DNA from: Streptomyces sp. HUAS YS2 | Lineage (GTDB): Bacteria; Actinomycetota; Actinomycetes; Streptomycetales; Streptomycetaceae | Length of the DNA stretch: 64,000 bases | Reading direction: 5' to 3' | Assembly: GCF_033343995.1 (NCBI RefSeq) | Contig: NZ_CP137573.1 | Coordinates: forward strand, 4,993,001-5,057,000 | Shown: positions 37,594-45,693 of the stretch, piece after piece | How the letters are laid out: the number at the start of each line of letters is the position of its first letter | Position numbering within the stretch: position 1 is the first letter of the stretch | Translations under genes and position numbers: made by a program | Notes under the pieces: generated by a model | The model's input: only the letters and a program-made list of their open reading frames with translations | The model's database searches: none | What the model was told of the DNA's origin: nothing

Positions 37594-40500
37594 TCAGCCC
37601 GCCGTGATGGCTGAGTAGGACAAGACGTCGGCGGGAATCTCGTGCTGGACCTTCCAGGTGATGCCCATCGGCTTGCTGCCCTTGGAGTCGACGAACTCGG
37701 CTGGGCCCAGGAGCATCCACGGCTGGGGGCCGCCGATGTCGGTCTTCTTGTAGCGGCGGACGAAGAGGAGGACGTGGGAGCCGTTCGCCTCGTGGGTCCG
37801 GTATCGGATCCCGGTCGGGGACGTATCTGACGTCTGGTTCTGCGATTCCCAGTGGAACAGCGTGTCGCTGAGGGCGTAGTCCCGGTAGCGGGTCTGTGGG
37901 GAGAAGTCCTTCTCGTCCTTCTCCAAGGTGATGAACAGCGCGTCGGTCTCGATGTCCTCGCACCACTTCACCCCCTCGCGGAAGTGGCCCGGCATGAAGC
38001 CGCCGATGTACGACTGGCCCAACGCCGGCAGGATTTCCTCGCGGCTGTAGGACGCGTGGACGGTCAGGGGCAGCTCGGCGAGGTCTCCGAGGAGGGGGAT
38101 CGGGACGTGATCGGTGTGGTCGAGCGCGTACGCCAAGACCTGACGGAGCTCGTCTCGAAACGCCTCGTGGGGCTGCAGTGAGTCCAGCGCGTCCTGATAG
38201 CTGGAGAAGTTGCCGCCCAGCGGCCACAGCGAAAAGAAGAACATGCGGGCGTAGCTGCGGTCGAGCTCGTTGAGCGAGGCGTACGTCGGGGCGTTGTCTT
38301 CGAGGAGCCGGGTGTACGTGGCGGCCCGGCGCGGGTCGTCGACGTGGAGGAAAGCGGAGACGCGCTTCAGGAGGGCCTCTTCTCCCTCAGGGCTCGACGT
38401 CGGCAAGATCCCCGCGCGACGGAGGAGGCCCGTCCAGGAGTTGCCGTTGCCGCGGTAGATCTCTTTGAGTTCGCGCCCGCTTTCCCGCAGGTACGTCGAC
38501 AGGCGAGACTCGCCGTAACGCCGGACTTCACGAGCCAGCTGCGTGACGTTGACGCTGATCTGGCTGCGAATGTTGTCGATGACCGTTTCCTTGGCCTTGG
38601 ACTCAAGGATGATCTGGCAGCCGGAGGGCAGCTGCGGGAAGTCATGCTCGATGTGTGCGAGCAGCCGGTTGCGCGTCAGGTTGGTGAGAGCGCGGAACTG
38701 TTCCTCGAAGCGGAACTCCTTGCGATGGTGACCGATGAAGTCCAGGACGGTCAGTACGGCCTTGCCCTCGCTCCGGCGAAGTCCGCGACCCAGCTGCTGC
38801 AGAAAGACCGTGGCGCTGGACGTGGGGCGCAGGAGCAGCAGGGTGTCGACGTCGGGGATGTCCAAGCCCTCGTTGAAGAGGTCGACGGAGAAGATCACTT
38901 GGAGCTCTCCGGAGCTCAGAGCCGCGAGGGCGGACCGACGCTCCTCTCGTGGAGACTCGCCGGAGAGCGCTACGGCTCTGAGGCCGGCACGACGGAAGAC
39001 CTCTGCCATGTAGTGCGCGTGGGAGACGGAGACGCAGAACCCGAGGGCCCGCATTGAACCTGGGTCCGCCACCTTGTCCCGTACGGCCTGGACGACCAGA
39101 CGAGCGCGCGCTTCGTTCCCGGTGAACAGCTCGCCGAGCGCGGCGGCATCGTAGGAGCCTCGCTTCCAGGCGACCGCGCTCATGTCGGTGCTGTCCGTGA
39201 TGCCGAAGTAATGGAACGGGCTGAGGAGGTCGTTCTCCAGCGCTTCCCACAGGCGCATCTCGGCGGCGATGCGCCCCTCGAAGAACTCGTCCTGGATGGT
39301 GCGGCCGTCCATCCGCTCCGGGGTGGCGGTCAGCCCGAGGAGCTCCCGAGGCGCGAAGTGATCGATGATCTTCCGGTAGGTGGGGGACACACCGTGGTGG
39401 AACTCATCGATGACGATGACGTCGAAGTGATCCGGCGTGAATCGTTCAAGGGCACGCGCGTGCAGAGATTGAACGCTGGCGAAGACGTGCTTCCAGTCGT
39501 CCGGGACCAGTCCGCTATGGAACTCTTCGCCGAAGTTGGCGTCGACGAGTACGTCCTGGTAGGTGCGGAGTGACTGGCGAAGGATTTCTTGCCGGTGCGC
39601 GACGAACAGCAAGCGGAGATCCCGCCCGTACTTCTGGCGAAGTCGCTTGTAGTCGAGCGCGGCCATGACGGTCTTGCCCGTCCCTGTTGCCGCCACCAAC
39701 AGGTTGTGATGGCGGTCGTGGACTTCCCGTTCCACCTCCAGCCGCTCCAGCATGTCCCGCTGATGGGGGTACGGGCGCACCTCGAGGCCAGAGAGGGTGA
39801 GTTGGCGTCCCGAATCCGAGGAGGTGCCGCGGCCGGCCAACTGGAGTGCCTCGTCAAGGCGTCCAGCGTCCTGGTCCGGGTGGTAGAGCTCGAAGGACGC
39901 ATCGCTCCAGTAGGAGTCGAAGGTGGCCTCAAACTTGCGCAGCACGTCCGGAGTGGCAACGGAGGAGAGACGGACGTTCCACTCAAGGCCGTCGAGAAGA
40001 GCGGCCTTGGAGAGGTTCGAGCTGCCGACGTAGGCCGTGTCGTAGCCGCTGTTGCGCCGGAAGAGCCATGCCTTGGCGTGCAGTCGCGTCGATCGGAGCT
40101 CGTAGTTGACCTTCACCTCGGCGTTGAACCTCTGGACCAAGCGGTCGAGTGCCCTGCGTTCCGTGGCGCCGATATAGGTCGTCGTGATGACGCGAATGGG
40201 AACGCCCCGTGCATGGGCTGCTTCGAGGGACTGCTCGATGACACGAAGTCCGTGCCACTTTACGAAAGCGCAGAGCAGGTCGACGCGATCAGCTGTGGCC
40301 AGCTCGGCGCGCAGCTCGAAGCCCAGGCTGGGGTCTTCAGGGGAGTTCGTGATGAGCGCCGTATCGGAAAGCGGCGTCGCCGGTCTGATCCGGTAGACCC
40401 CCTTGGCCTCCTGCTCAGCGATGGCCAAAAGCTGGCGCGGGCCCTCAGCAACGAGGTCGACCCACTCGCGCGCACCCTCAATGCTGTTCATCGACTCGAG

Positions 40501-40734
40501 GATGTGATTGGCCGCGTGGACCCGTTCCGCCTCAGGCAGCCATTCCAGGATGCGCCGTGTCGTTTCTGCTACGTGCCGTGCGATGACGTGAGGCGATGAC
40601 TCGGGGCCGATGACACCGTCAACCGCATGCCAGCCCCGCGCGGCCATGCCCTGGAGCTGGCCCTCCAGCCGCAGCGTGATCAGCTGCTCGTAGAGCCCCG
40701 CTGTCGGCCCACTGGTGTCGTTCCAACCGGTCAT
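37594..40734 (-). CDS. PLD-nuclease / superfamily 2 helicase / DUF3427 fusion protein
   Basis: 1046 residues. An N-terminal region of about 130 residues precedes a phospholipase-D-like domain with one HxK motif (LHAKAWLF, His219 and Lys221, then YVGSSNLSKAAL). A DEAD/DEAH helicase follows: Walker A AATGTGKT (348-355), DEFHH (about 443-447), LTATPER (about 468-474) and motif VI QLGRGLRRSEG. The C-terminal third (about 800-1046) is DUF3427. This architecture recurs in bacterial defence islands and in restriction-like systems; a single HxK suggests the PLD part acts as a dimer or pairs with another half-site. Start ATG at 40734 has only a weak ribosome site. Confidence 0.9.
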   Translation of the reverse strand: MTGWNDTSGPTAGLYEQLITLRLEGQLQGMAARGWHAVDGVIGPESSPHVIARHVAETTRRILEWLPEAERVHAANHILESMNSIEGAREWVDLVAEGPRQLLAIAEQEAKGVYRIRPATPLSDTALITNSPEDPSLGFELRAELATADRVDLLCAFVKWHGLRVIEQSLEAAHARGVPIRVITTTYIGATERRALDRLVQRFNAEVKVNYELRSTRLHAKAWLFRRNSGYDTAYVGSSNLSKAALLDGLEWNVRLSSVATPDVLRKFEATFDSYWSDASFELYHPDQDAGRLDEALQLAGRGTSSDSGRQLTLSGLEVRPYPHQRDMLERLEVEREVHDRHHNLLVAATGTGKTVMAALDYKRLRQKYGRDLRLLFVAHRQEILRQSLRTYQDVLVDANFGEEFHSGLVPDDWKHVFASVQSLHARALERFTPDHFDVIVIDEFHHGVSPTYRKIIDHFAPRELLGLTATPERMDGRTIQDEFFEGRIAAEMRLWEALENDLLSPFHYFGITDSTDMSAVAWKRGSYDAAALGELFTGNEARARLVVQAVRDKVADPGSMRALGFCVSVSHAHYMAEVFRRAGLRAVALSGESPREERRSALAALSSGELQVIFSVDLFNEGLDIPDVDTLLLLRPTSSATVFLQQLGRGLRRSEGKAVLTVLDFIGHHRKEFRFEEQFRALTNLTRNRLLAHIEHDFPQLPSGCQIILESKAKETVIDNIRSQISVNVTQLAREVRRYGESRLSTYLRESGRELKEIYRGNGNSWTGLLRRAGILPTSSPEGEEALLKRVSAFLHVDDPRRAATYTRLLEDNAPTYASLNELDRSYARMFFFSLWPLGGNFSSYQDALDSLQPHEAFRDELRQVLAYALDHTDHVPIPLLGDLAELPLTVHASYSREEILPALGQSYIGGFMPGHFREGVKWCEDIETDALFITLEKDEKDFSPQTRYRDYALSDTLFHWESQNQTSDTSPTGIRYRTHEANGSHVLLFVRRYKKTDIGGPQPWMLLGPAEFVDSKGSKPMGITWKVQHEIPADVLSYSAITAG

Positions 40735-40854
40735 AGGCGCGCACCCTCCCCGTTGTGATCGTCCCAGTGATACCAGGCGTCACAGACAGGTCGGGCCGAC
40801 AGCGGCACACTTGGGCGCGATTACTCACCACTTCCGTCGCGCTTGAGCTCGCTC

Positions 40855-41850
40855 TCAGTCCGCGCCGTGGCACTCCCCGTACGTCCTTCCCGAGCCGCAC
40901 CAGCACGCTGCCGTGCGGGCTGGGGGCCATGCCGTGGCTCGGCCTCGGGCGGCCAGTGTCGTGGCGTATTGGGGGAGGAGGTCCGGGTTGGCCGGGGTGG
41001 AGGATTCCGAGGCGGCGAAGGCTTCGTAGGAGGGGACCGTGGCCGGGACGATGCCCAGGTTGGGGGTGCCGGCGGCCTGGAGTTCGCGGAGGGAGGCTTC
41101 CAGGTCCGTGAGGTGGGCCGCGTACGTGGGGTATTCGGCTTCCAGTTCCGGGTACGAGGCGACGAGTTCGTCCAGTTCCGCCTCCGGCCAGTGCAGGACC
41201 GCCACCGGGAACGGGCGGGACAGGGCCGTGCGGTACGAGCCCAGTTCGCTGCGGAGGCGGGTGATCTCGGCCTGGAGCTCCGCCGGGTCGTCCGAGCCCA
41301 GGGACCACAGGCGCTTCGGGTCGTGCAGTTCGTCCAGGGGGACCGCCCCCGTGTGCAGGGCGTCCGCCCGGTGGTCCCACGCGTCGTGCTCCAGGGCCAG
41401 CATCCGCCTCACCCGGTGCCGGGAGGTCAGGAGGGACTGGGTGGCGTAGTCCTCGTCCTCCCCGTCCGCCAGCAGCTCCGCCGCCTGCGTGAACGTGGCC
41501 TCCGACGCCTCCAGCTCGTCGTGGGCCTCCAGCGTCTCCGCGATGATCTCCCAGGGGGCCGCGTCCTGCGGGACCTGCGCCCTGACGCCTTCGATGATCG
41601 CCCTTGCCTCCGCCTCGTGGCCGTACTCCCACAGGTTCGCGGCCTTCAGTGCTCTGATCAGGGTGGGGTTCGACGGCGTGGAGCCCAGGAGCGTGTCGTA
41701 CAGGTCCGTCGCGCGGGCGCGGTCGCCCGCGAGCTCCAGATGGGCCGCGGCCCTCAGGAGCAGCGGCTCGTGGTCCTCCGGGTACGTCGCCGCGGTCCGC
41801 AGCAGACGCTCGGCTTCGGTGGTGTGGTCGGCAGGCGTGTCGGGGCGCAT
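40855..41850 (-). CDS. TPR-like protein with C-terminal SEC-C zinc motif
   Basis: 331 residues. The N-terminal half has helical repeat character (DHEPLLLRAAAHLELAGDRARATDLYDTLLG, APWEIIAETLEAHDELEASEATF as location blocks). The last 20 residues form a SEC-C motif, CWCGSGRTYGECHG, a zinc-binding module named from SecA. SEC-C proteins of this type are common in Streptomyces; role unknown. ATG at 41850 shares its bases with a possible ATG of the divergent sortase gene; a GTG 9 bases upstream is an alternative. Confidence 0.82.
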   Translation of the reverse strand: MRPDTPADHTTEAERLLRTAATYPEDHEPLLLRAAAHLELAGDRARATDLYDTLLGSTPSNPTLIRALKAANLWEYGHEAEARAIIEGVRAQVPQDAAPWEIIAETLEAHDELEASEATFTQAAELLADGEDEDYATQSLLTSRHRVRRMLALEHDAWDHRADALHTGAVPLDELHDPKRLWSLGSDDPAELQAEITRLRSELGSYRTALSRPFPVAVLHWPEAELDELVASYPELEAEYPTYAAHLTDLEASLRELQAAGTPNLGIVPATVPSYEAFAASESSTPANPDLLPQYATTLAARGRATAWPPARTAACWCGSGRTYGECHGAD

Positions 41851-41935
41851 GGTGAACACCGTACTGCTGTACGCCAGTCGGGGCGGGGCCCCGCGCGGTC
41901 TGGTGAGTTGGCGGGCCGCCCCCTATCGTGCGCCC

Positions 41936-42706
41936 GTGCTGCCGCAACGGAATCGGACCCGGGTCCTCGTGCAGCGGGCGCCACGGACCCGAAGCGCTCG
42001 CGCCCTCTGGGCCTCCGCCGAGCTCACCGTCACCTTCGGGGTCGTCGTCCTGCTCCTCGTCGTCCATCAGGTGTGGTGGACCAACCAGCAGGCGCGCGCC
42101 GGCGCCCGTCAGCAGGTTCAGGTGTTGGAGGAGGAGTTCTCGCGGGGCGTGGAGTCGTCGGATGTGGTGCCTGGTTCGGAGGCCGGTGCGGAGTCCGGTG
42201 CGGAGTCGGAGTCGGAGGAGGTCGGGGGCTCGTCGTCCTCCTCCTCGTCCTCGTCGTCTCCTCCGCGGCGGTCCTCCTTCGCCGTCCTCCGTATCCCCGC
42301 CCTCTCCCTCTCCGTCCCCGTCGCCTCCGGCGTCGGGCGGCGGGCCGTGCTCGACAAGGGGTTCGTCGGGCAGTACCCCCGTACCGCCGCGCCCGGCGCT
42401 GCCGGGAACTTCGCGCTCGCCGGGCATCGCAACACCCACGGCGAGCCCTTCCGGTACATCAACCGGCTCCGCAAGGGCGACGAGATCCGGGTCCGGACCA
42501 AGCAGCGCGAGTACGTGTACGTCGTCGACCGGATCCTCGCCCGCACCTCGCCCCGCGACACCGGCGTCATCGCACCCGTCCCCCGCAGCCTCGTCCACCC
42601 CTCCTCCGGGTACGACGAGCCCGGCTCGTATCTGACCCTCACCACCTGCACCCCGGAGTTCTCTTCCGCCTATCGGCTTGTCATCTGGGCTAAGCTCCGT
42701 TTGTAG
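41936..42706 (+). CDS. Class E sortase
   Basis: 256-residue membrane-anchored transpeptidase. An N-terminal helix (LTVTFGVVVLLLVVHQVWW), a Ser/Glu-rich low-complexity linker (poly-Ser encoded near 42230-42260) and a sortase domain follow. Catalytic residues are visible: His164 (LAGHRNTHGEPF), Cys238 (LTLTTCTPEF) and Arg247 (SAYRLVIWAKL). Class E enzymes recognise LAXTG, a motif present in the protein at 48.2 kb. GTG at 41936 is chosen because a TATCGT -10-like box sits 7 bp upstream, suggesting a leaderless mRNA; an ATG at 41849 is the alternative. Confidence 0.88.
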   Translation: MLPQRNRTRVLVQRAPRTRSARALWASAELTVTFGVVVLLLVVHQVWWTNQQARAGARQQVQVLEEEFSRGVESSDVVPGSEAGAESGAESESEEVGGSSSSSSSSSSPPRRSSFAVLRIPALSLSVPVASGVGRRAVLDKGFVGQYPRTAAPGAAGNFALAGHRNTHGEPFRYINRLRKGDEIRVRTKQREYVYVVDRILARTSPRDTGVIAPVPRSLVHPSSGYDEPGSYLTLTTCTPEFSSAYRLVIWAKLRL

Positions 42707-42744
42707 AGCCATAGGTTTGTAGAGCCGTAGGTTCGTGGAGTCCG
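42698..42744 (+). repeat. Three imperfect direct repeats upstream of DUF6412/yidC-like pair
   Basis: The unit GTTTGTAGAGCCATAG recurs as GTTTGTAGAGCCGTAG and GTTCGTGGAGTCCGAG, spaced about 17-18 bp, beginning within the sortase stop codon. The periodic arrangement is consistent with a regulator binding region or local duplication. Confidence 0.55.
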
Positions 42745-42765
42745 AGACCAGAAATGGGGGGTGGC

Positions 42766-43059
42766 ATGCTCGACGTCGTTCGTACGCGGCCGATCGCCCT
42801 GCTGCTCTTCGTGCTCGCCGTCGCCGAGGCCCTTCTCGTCGACGGGTCCGCGCTCTCCGCCGTCGCCGTCGTCCTCGCCGCTGCCGCGGCGGGCGTCCTC
42901 GCCGTCGGCCGGCTCGCCCCCGCCGTCCCGCCCACCCGGGTACGGACCGCCATCCGCGACCGCGAGCAACGCACCGCCTTCCTACCGCAGCGCGACCCCG
43001 ACGCCTCGGGCCGTCGCAGGCCCCGAGCCCCCGGACGTCTCCTCCCGACGACCGCTTAG
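42766..43059 (+). CDS. Small membrane protein (DUF6412-like) paired with YidC-like protein
   Basis: 97 residues with two hydrophobic helices (PIALLLFVLAVAEALLVDG and LSAVAVVLAAAAAGVLAVG) and a basic, Arg/Pro-rich C-terminus (DREQRTAFLPQRDPDASGRR). I associate this type with the gene preceding a YidC/Oxa1 paralogue in Streptomyces. ATG 42766 is used because GGGGGG lies 5 bp upstream; an ATG at 42754 is possible. Confidence 0.72.
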   Translation: MLDVVRTRPIALLLFVLAVAEALLVDGSALSAVAVVLAAAAAGVLAVGRLAPAVPPTRVRTAIRDREQRTAFLPQRDPDASGRRRPRAPGRLLPTTA

Positions 43060-43154
43060 GGGCGCGTTCTCCTCGCTCTTCCCCCGCCCTTTCGCGGCTT
43101 CGTCATGCCGATCTCCGTCTTTCTCCGGCACGACGAGACCCCTGGAGGGCTCCC

Positions 43155-43937
43155 ATGTCCGTTTTCGCCTCGCTCTTCGAGCACTTCGCCGACCTGTTCC
43201 AGCCGCTCTTCGGCTCCGCCTCCACCGCCGCCGCCATCGTGCTGTTCACCGCGCTCGTACGGCTCGCCCTGCACCCCCTCGCCCGCGCCGCCGCCCGCGG
43301 CCAGAAGGCGCGGGTGCGGCTCGCGCCGGAGATGGCCGAGCTGCGCACCCGGCACGCCAAGAACCCGGAGCGGCTGCAGAAGGAGGTCTTGGCGCTGCAC
43401 AAGCGGGAGAACGTCTCCCCGCTCGCCGGCTGCCTCCCGAGCGTGCTCCAGCTGCCCGCCTTCTTCCTGCTCTTCCACCTGTTCTCCGGCGAGCGGCTCG
43501 CCGGGCACAGCCTCTTCGCCGCCCCGCTCGGCGGCCACTGGTCCGAGGCGCTGGCGCACGGCGGACCCTTCGGGCCGGCCGGGCTGGTGTACGTGGCGCT
43601 GTTCGCCGTCGTCGCCGCCGTCGCCACGTTCACGTACCGGCGGGCCAAGCGGGACGCCTCGCTCACCGAGGCCGTGCCGGGGCCTGCCGCCGCCGGCGTC
43701 GCCCGCGTCCTGCCGCTGCTCTCGTACGGGACCCTGATCACCGTCGCCGTCGTTCCGCTCGCTGCCGCGCTCTACGTCGTGACGAGCACCTTGTGGACGG
43801 CCGTCGAGCGGGCGTTCTTGTACCGGGACGTGAAGCGGGGCGCGAAGCCGGACACGTCTTCGGGCTCTCCCTCGGACACGTCCTCGGGCTCGTCCCCGGA
43901 CACGTATCCGGACGCTCAGGCGGCTACCGCCCGGTAA
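43155..43937 (+). CDS. YidC/Oxa1-family membrane protein, accessory paralogue
   Basis: 260 residues with the 60KD_IMP (YidC) core: SASTAAAIVLFTALVRLALHPLARAAARGQKA, then PEMAELRTRHAKNPERLQKEVLALHKRENVSPLAGCLPSVLQLPAFFLLFHLFSG as conserved helices. It lacks the long C-terminal basic tail of the main YidC and ends in a Ser/Thr/Asp-rich SSGSPSDTSSGSS tail. It probably inserts a subset of membrane proteins, possibly with the preceding small protein. ATG 43155 with GGAGGGC. Confidence 0.85.
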   Translation: MSVFASLFEHFADLFQPLFGSASTAAAIVLFTALVRLALHPLARAAARGQKARVRLAPEMAELRTRHAKNPERLQKEVLALHKRENVSPLAGCLPSVLQLPAFFLLFHLFSGERLAGHSLFAAPLGGHWSEALAHGGPFGPAGLVYVALFAVVAAVATFTYRRAKRDASLTEAVPGPAAAGVARVLPLLSYGTLITVAVVPLAAALYVVTSTLWTAVERAFLYRDVKRGAKPDTSSGSPSDTSSGSSPDTYPDAQAATAR

Positions 43938-43980
43938 TGGTCCAGCTTGTGAACGGGGCCTTGCAGGGTGGTCGGAATTC

Positions 43981-44002
43981 TTGGAGGATCTTCCAATCCT
44001 CC
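43981..44002 (+). promoter_or_regulatory. Nested inverted repeats upstream of FAH-family gene
   Basis: TTGGAGGATCTTCCAA (43981-43996) is a near-perfect palindrome, and GGAGGAT (43983-43989) also pairs with ATCCTCC (43996-44002). The site lies about 52 bp before the start codon and is a candidate operator, for example for a GntR- or IclR-family regulator. Confidence 0.55.
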
Positions 44003-44053
44003 GATGGCCGCACTCCATCGGCCGGGGCTCACCTCGACCACAGGGAGAAGACC

Positions 44054-44911
44054 ATGAAGCTGCTGCGCGTCGGACCGGCGGGCGCCGAGCGGCCCGCGCT
44101 GCTCGACCAGGACGGAACCCTCCGGGACCTCTCCGCCCTGGTGAGCGACATCGACGGAGGGCTGCTGGCCGACGAGTCCGCGCTCGATCGCATCCGGGCC
44201 GCGGCCGGTGCGGGCGTACTGCCCGCGCTGGACGCCACCGGGCTGCGCGTCGGCGCGCCGGTCGGCCGCATCGGCAAGGTCGTCTGTATCGGCCTGAACT
44301 ACCACGACCACGCCGCCGAGACCGGCGCCGCGACGCCGGCCGAGCCGGTCGTGTTCCTGAAGGCCCCCGACACCGTCGTCGGCCCGGACGACACCGTGCT
44401 CGTACCGCGCCGCTCGGTGAAAACCGACTGGGAGGTCGAGCTGGCGGTCGTCATCGGCCGCACCGCACGCTACCTGGAGACCGACGAGCAGGCGCTCGCG
44501 CACGTAGCCGGGTACGCCGTCTCCCACGACGTCTCGGAGCGCGAGTTCCAGATCGAGCGCGGCGGCACCTGGGACAAGGGCAAGAACTGCGAGACCTTCA
44601 ACCCGCTCGGGCCGTGGCTGGTCACCGCCGACGAGGTGCCGGACCCGCAGGCGCTCTCGCTCAAGCTCTGGGTCAACGGCGAGCTGAAGCAGAACGGCTC
44701 CACCGCCGACCAGATCTTCAAGGTCGCGGAGGTCGTCCGGTACGTCAGCCAGTTCATGACCCTGTACCCGGGTGACGTCATCAACACCGGCACCCCGGCG
44801 GGCGTCGCCATGGGGCAGCCGGAGCCCAAGCCGTACCTCCGCGCCGGTGATGTGGTGGAGCTCGAGGTCGAGGGGCTGGGGCGGCAGCGGCAGGAGCTCA
44901 AGGACGCGTGA
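44054..44911 (+). CDS. Fumarylacetoacetate hydrolase family protein
   Basis: 285-residue FAH-superfamily enzyme. The metal and substrate motifs are present: GKVVCIGLNYHDHAAETG, FLKAPDTVVGPDD, DWEVELAVVIGRTARY, GYAVSHDVSEREFQ and NTGTPAGVAMG. Members are acylpyruvases, oxaloacetate decarboxylases or 2,4-didehydro-3-deoxy-L-rhamnonate hydrolases; this length and the N-terminal cap (MKLLRVGPAG) suit the ureidoglycolate lyase or sugar-acid type, but the substrate is uncertain. ATG at 44054 with AGGGAGAA. Confidence 0.9.
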   Translation: MKLLRVGPAGAERPALLDQDGTLRDLSALVSDIDGGLLADESALDRIRAAAGAGVLPALDATGLRVGAPVGRIGKVVCIGLNYHDHAAETGAATPAEPVVFLKAPDTVVGPDDTVLVPRRSVKTDWEVELAVVIGRTARYLETDEQALAHVAGYAVSHDVSEREFQIERGGTWDKGKNCETFNPLGPWLVTADEVPDPQALSLKLWVNGELKQNGSTADQIFKVAEVVRYVSQFMTLYPGDVINTGTPAGVAMGQPEPKPYLRAGDVVELEVEGLGRQRQELKDA

Positions 44912-44921
44912 GCTCTCCTCT

Positions 44922-44957
44922 TCGGGGTGGTGCCGGTCGGCACCAGTGCCACCCCGA
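44922..44957. terminator. Hairpin between FAH gene and vapC
   Basis: Outer stem TCGGGGTGG/CCACCCCGA (44922-44930 with 44949-44957) enclosing an inner GGTGCC/GGCACC hairpin. It sits between convergent stops and can serve both genes. Confidence 0.7.
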
Positions 44958-44960
44958 CGG

Positions 44961-45380
44961 TCACCGATCTGCGGTGCCCGGGCCGACGACCCATCGTGTC
45001 GCCTGTCCGGTGATGGAGGCGATGGCGTCGTAGTCGTCGTCGTAGTGCAGCACTGTCGCCCCATGGCGCTCGGCCGTGGCGGCGATCAGTAGATCGGCCA
45101 TCGACAGTGAGCGATGCACGCCGCGGGAGAGCGCCTCACGCTGCACCTCGAGAGTGCGGTCCCATACCTCGTCCGGAACGGGGAGCAGATCGAATCCGTA
45201 GAGCAGGAGCCTGATCCGCTCCGACTCCGCCTTGTTGCGGGCGCTGTAGACCATCTCCCATTCGACGGGGGCGCAGATGGCCAGCAGACCGCGTTCGTCC
45301 AGGTCGTCCAGTACCGCTGCCACTGCGGTCTGGTTCCAGCGGGCGAGCGCGGACTTGTCCGCAAGGAACAGTTCGGTCAC
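44961..45380 (-). CDS. vapC: PIN-domain toxin, VapC family
   Basis: 139-residue PIN ribonuclease. Acidic active-site residues: Asp8 (LFLADKSALARW), Glu near 40 (VEWEMVYSARN), Asp of SMADLLIAATAERHGA and Asp of YDDDYDAIA. VapC toxins cleave tRNA or rRNA unless bound by VapB. GTG start at 45380 overlaps the vapB stop as GTGA, so toxin translation depends on antitoxin translation. Confidence 0.93.
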   Translation of the reverse strand: MTELFLADKSALARWNQTAVAAVLDDLDERGLLAICAPVEWEMVYSARNKAESERIRLLLYGFDLLPVPDEVWDRTLEVQREALSRGVHRSLSMADLLIAATAERHGATVLHYDDDYDAIASITGQATRWVVGPGTADR

Positions 45381-45622
45381 GCGGCGGTCCGGCCGGTCGT
45401 ACCACCGTTGAGTGCAGCGCCTTCCTTCGGCCCGGTGGCGTCGACGATCTCGCTGAAATCGAGTTCACCGCTCTTGACGGCCTCCGCGAACTCCCGGCGC
45501 AGGTGGCGCTTGACGGCGTCTTCCATCGCCATGCGGACAGCTTTGGCTTTTATGGTCGTGCCGTAGATGCGCATTGCTTCCGCGACCATCTGGTCGTCCA
45601 GGTCGATTACGGTGCGGGACAT
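45377..45622 (-). CDS. vapB: VapB-type antitoxin (DUF2191-like)
   Basis: 81-residue antitoxin. The N-terminus MSRTVIDLDDQMVAEAMRIYG plus TTIKAKAVRMAMEDAVKRHLRR is a ribbon-helix-helix-like DNA-binding domain of the actinobacterial VapB type; the C-terminal part (SGELDFSEIVDATGPK) is the flexible toxin-neutralising segment. ATG at 45622 with GGGGG upstream. It overlaps vapC by 4 bases and lies 38 bp below a strong inverted repeat that is its likely autoregulatory operator. Confidence 0.92.
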   Translation of the reverse strand: MSRTVIDLDDQMVAEAMRIYGTTIKAKAVRMAMEDAVKRHLRREFAEAVKSGELDFSEIVDATGPKEGAALNGGTTGRTAA

Positions 45623-45659
45623 GGCGAACCCCCTTCGGCTGAGCCGGGTCACGTCATAC

Positions 45660-45688
45660 GATATCGCTTCTGGGATCGAAGTGATATC
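45660..45688 (-). promoter_or_regulatory. vapBC operator inverted repeat
   Basis: Arms 45660-45670 (GATATCGCTTC) and 45678-45688 (GAAGTGATATC) with one mismatch and a 7-nt spacer, 38 bp upstream of vapB. The AT-rich arms also contain -10-like sequence. It fits binding by a VapB dimer pair. Confidence 0.72.
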
Positions 45689-45693
45689 GCTGG

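Noticed and set aside
42220-42270. Poly-Ser coding microsatellite in the sortase gene as a phase-variable tract
   Set aside because: The repeat is trinucleotide and in frame, so slippage would only change linker length; no evidence for switching.
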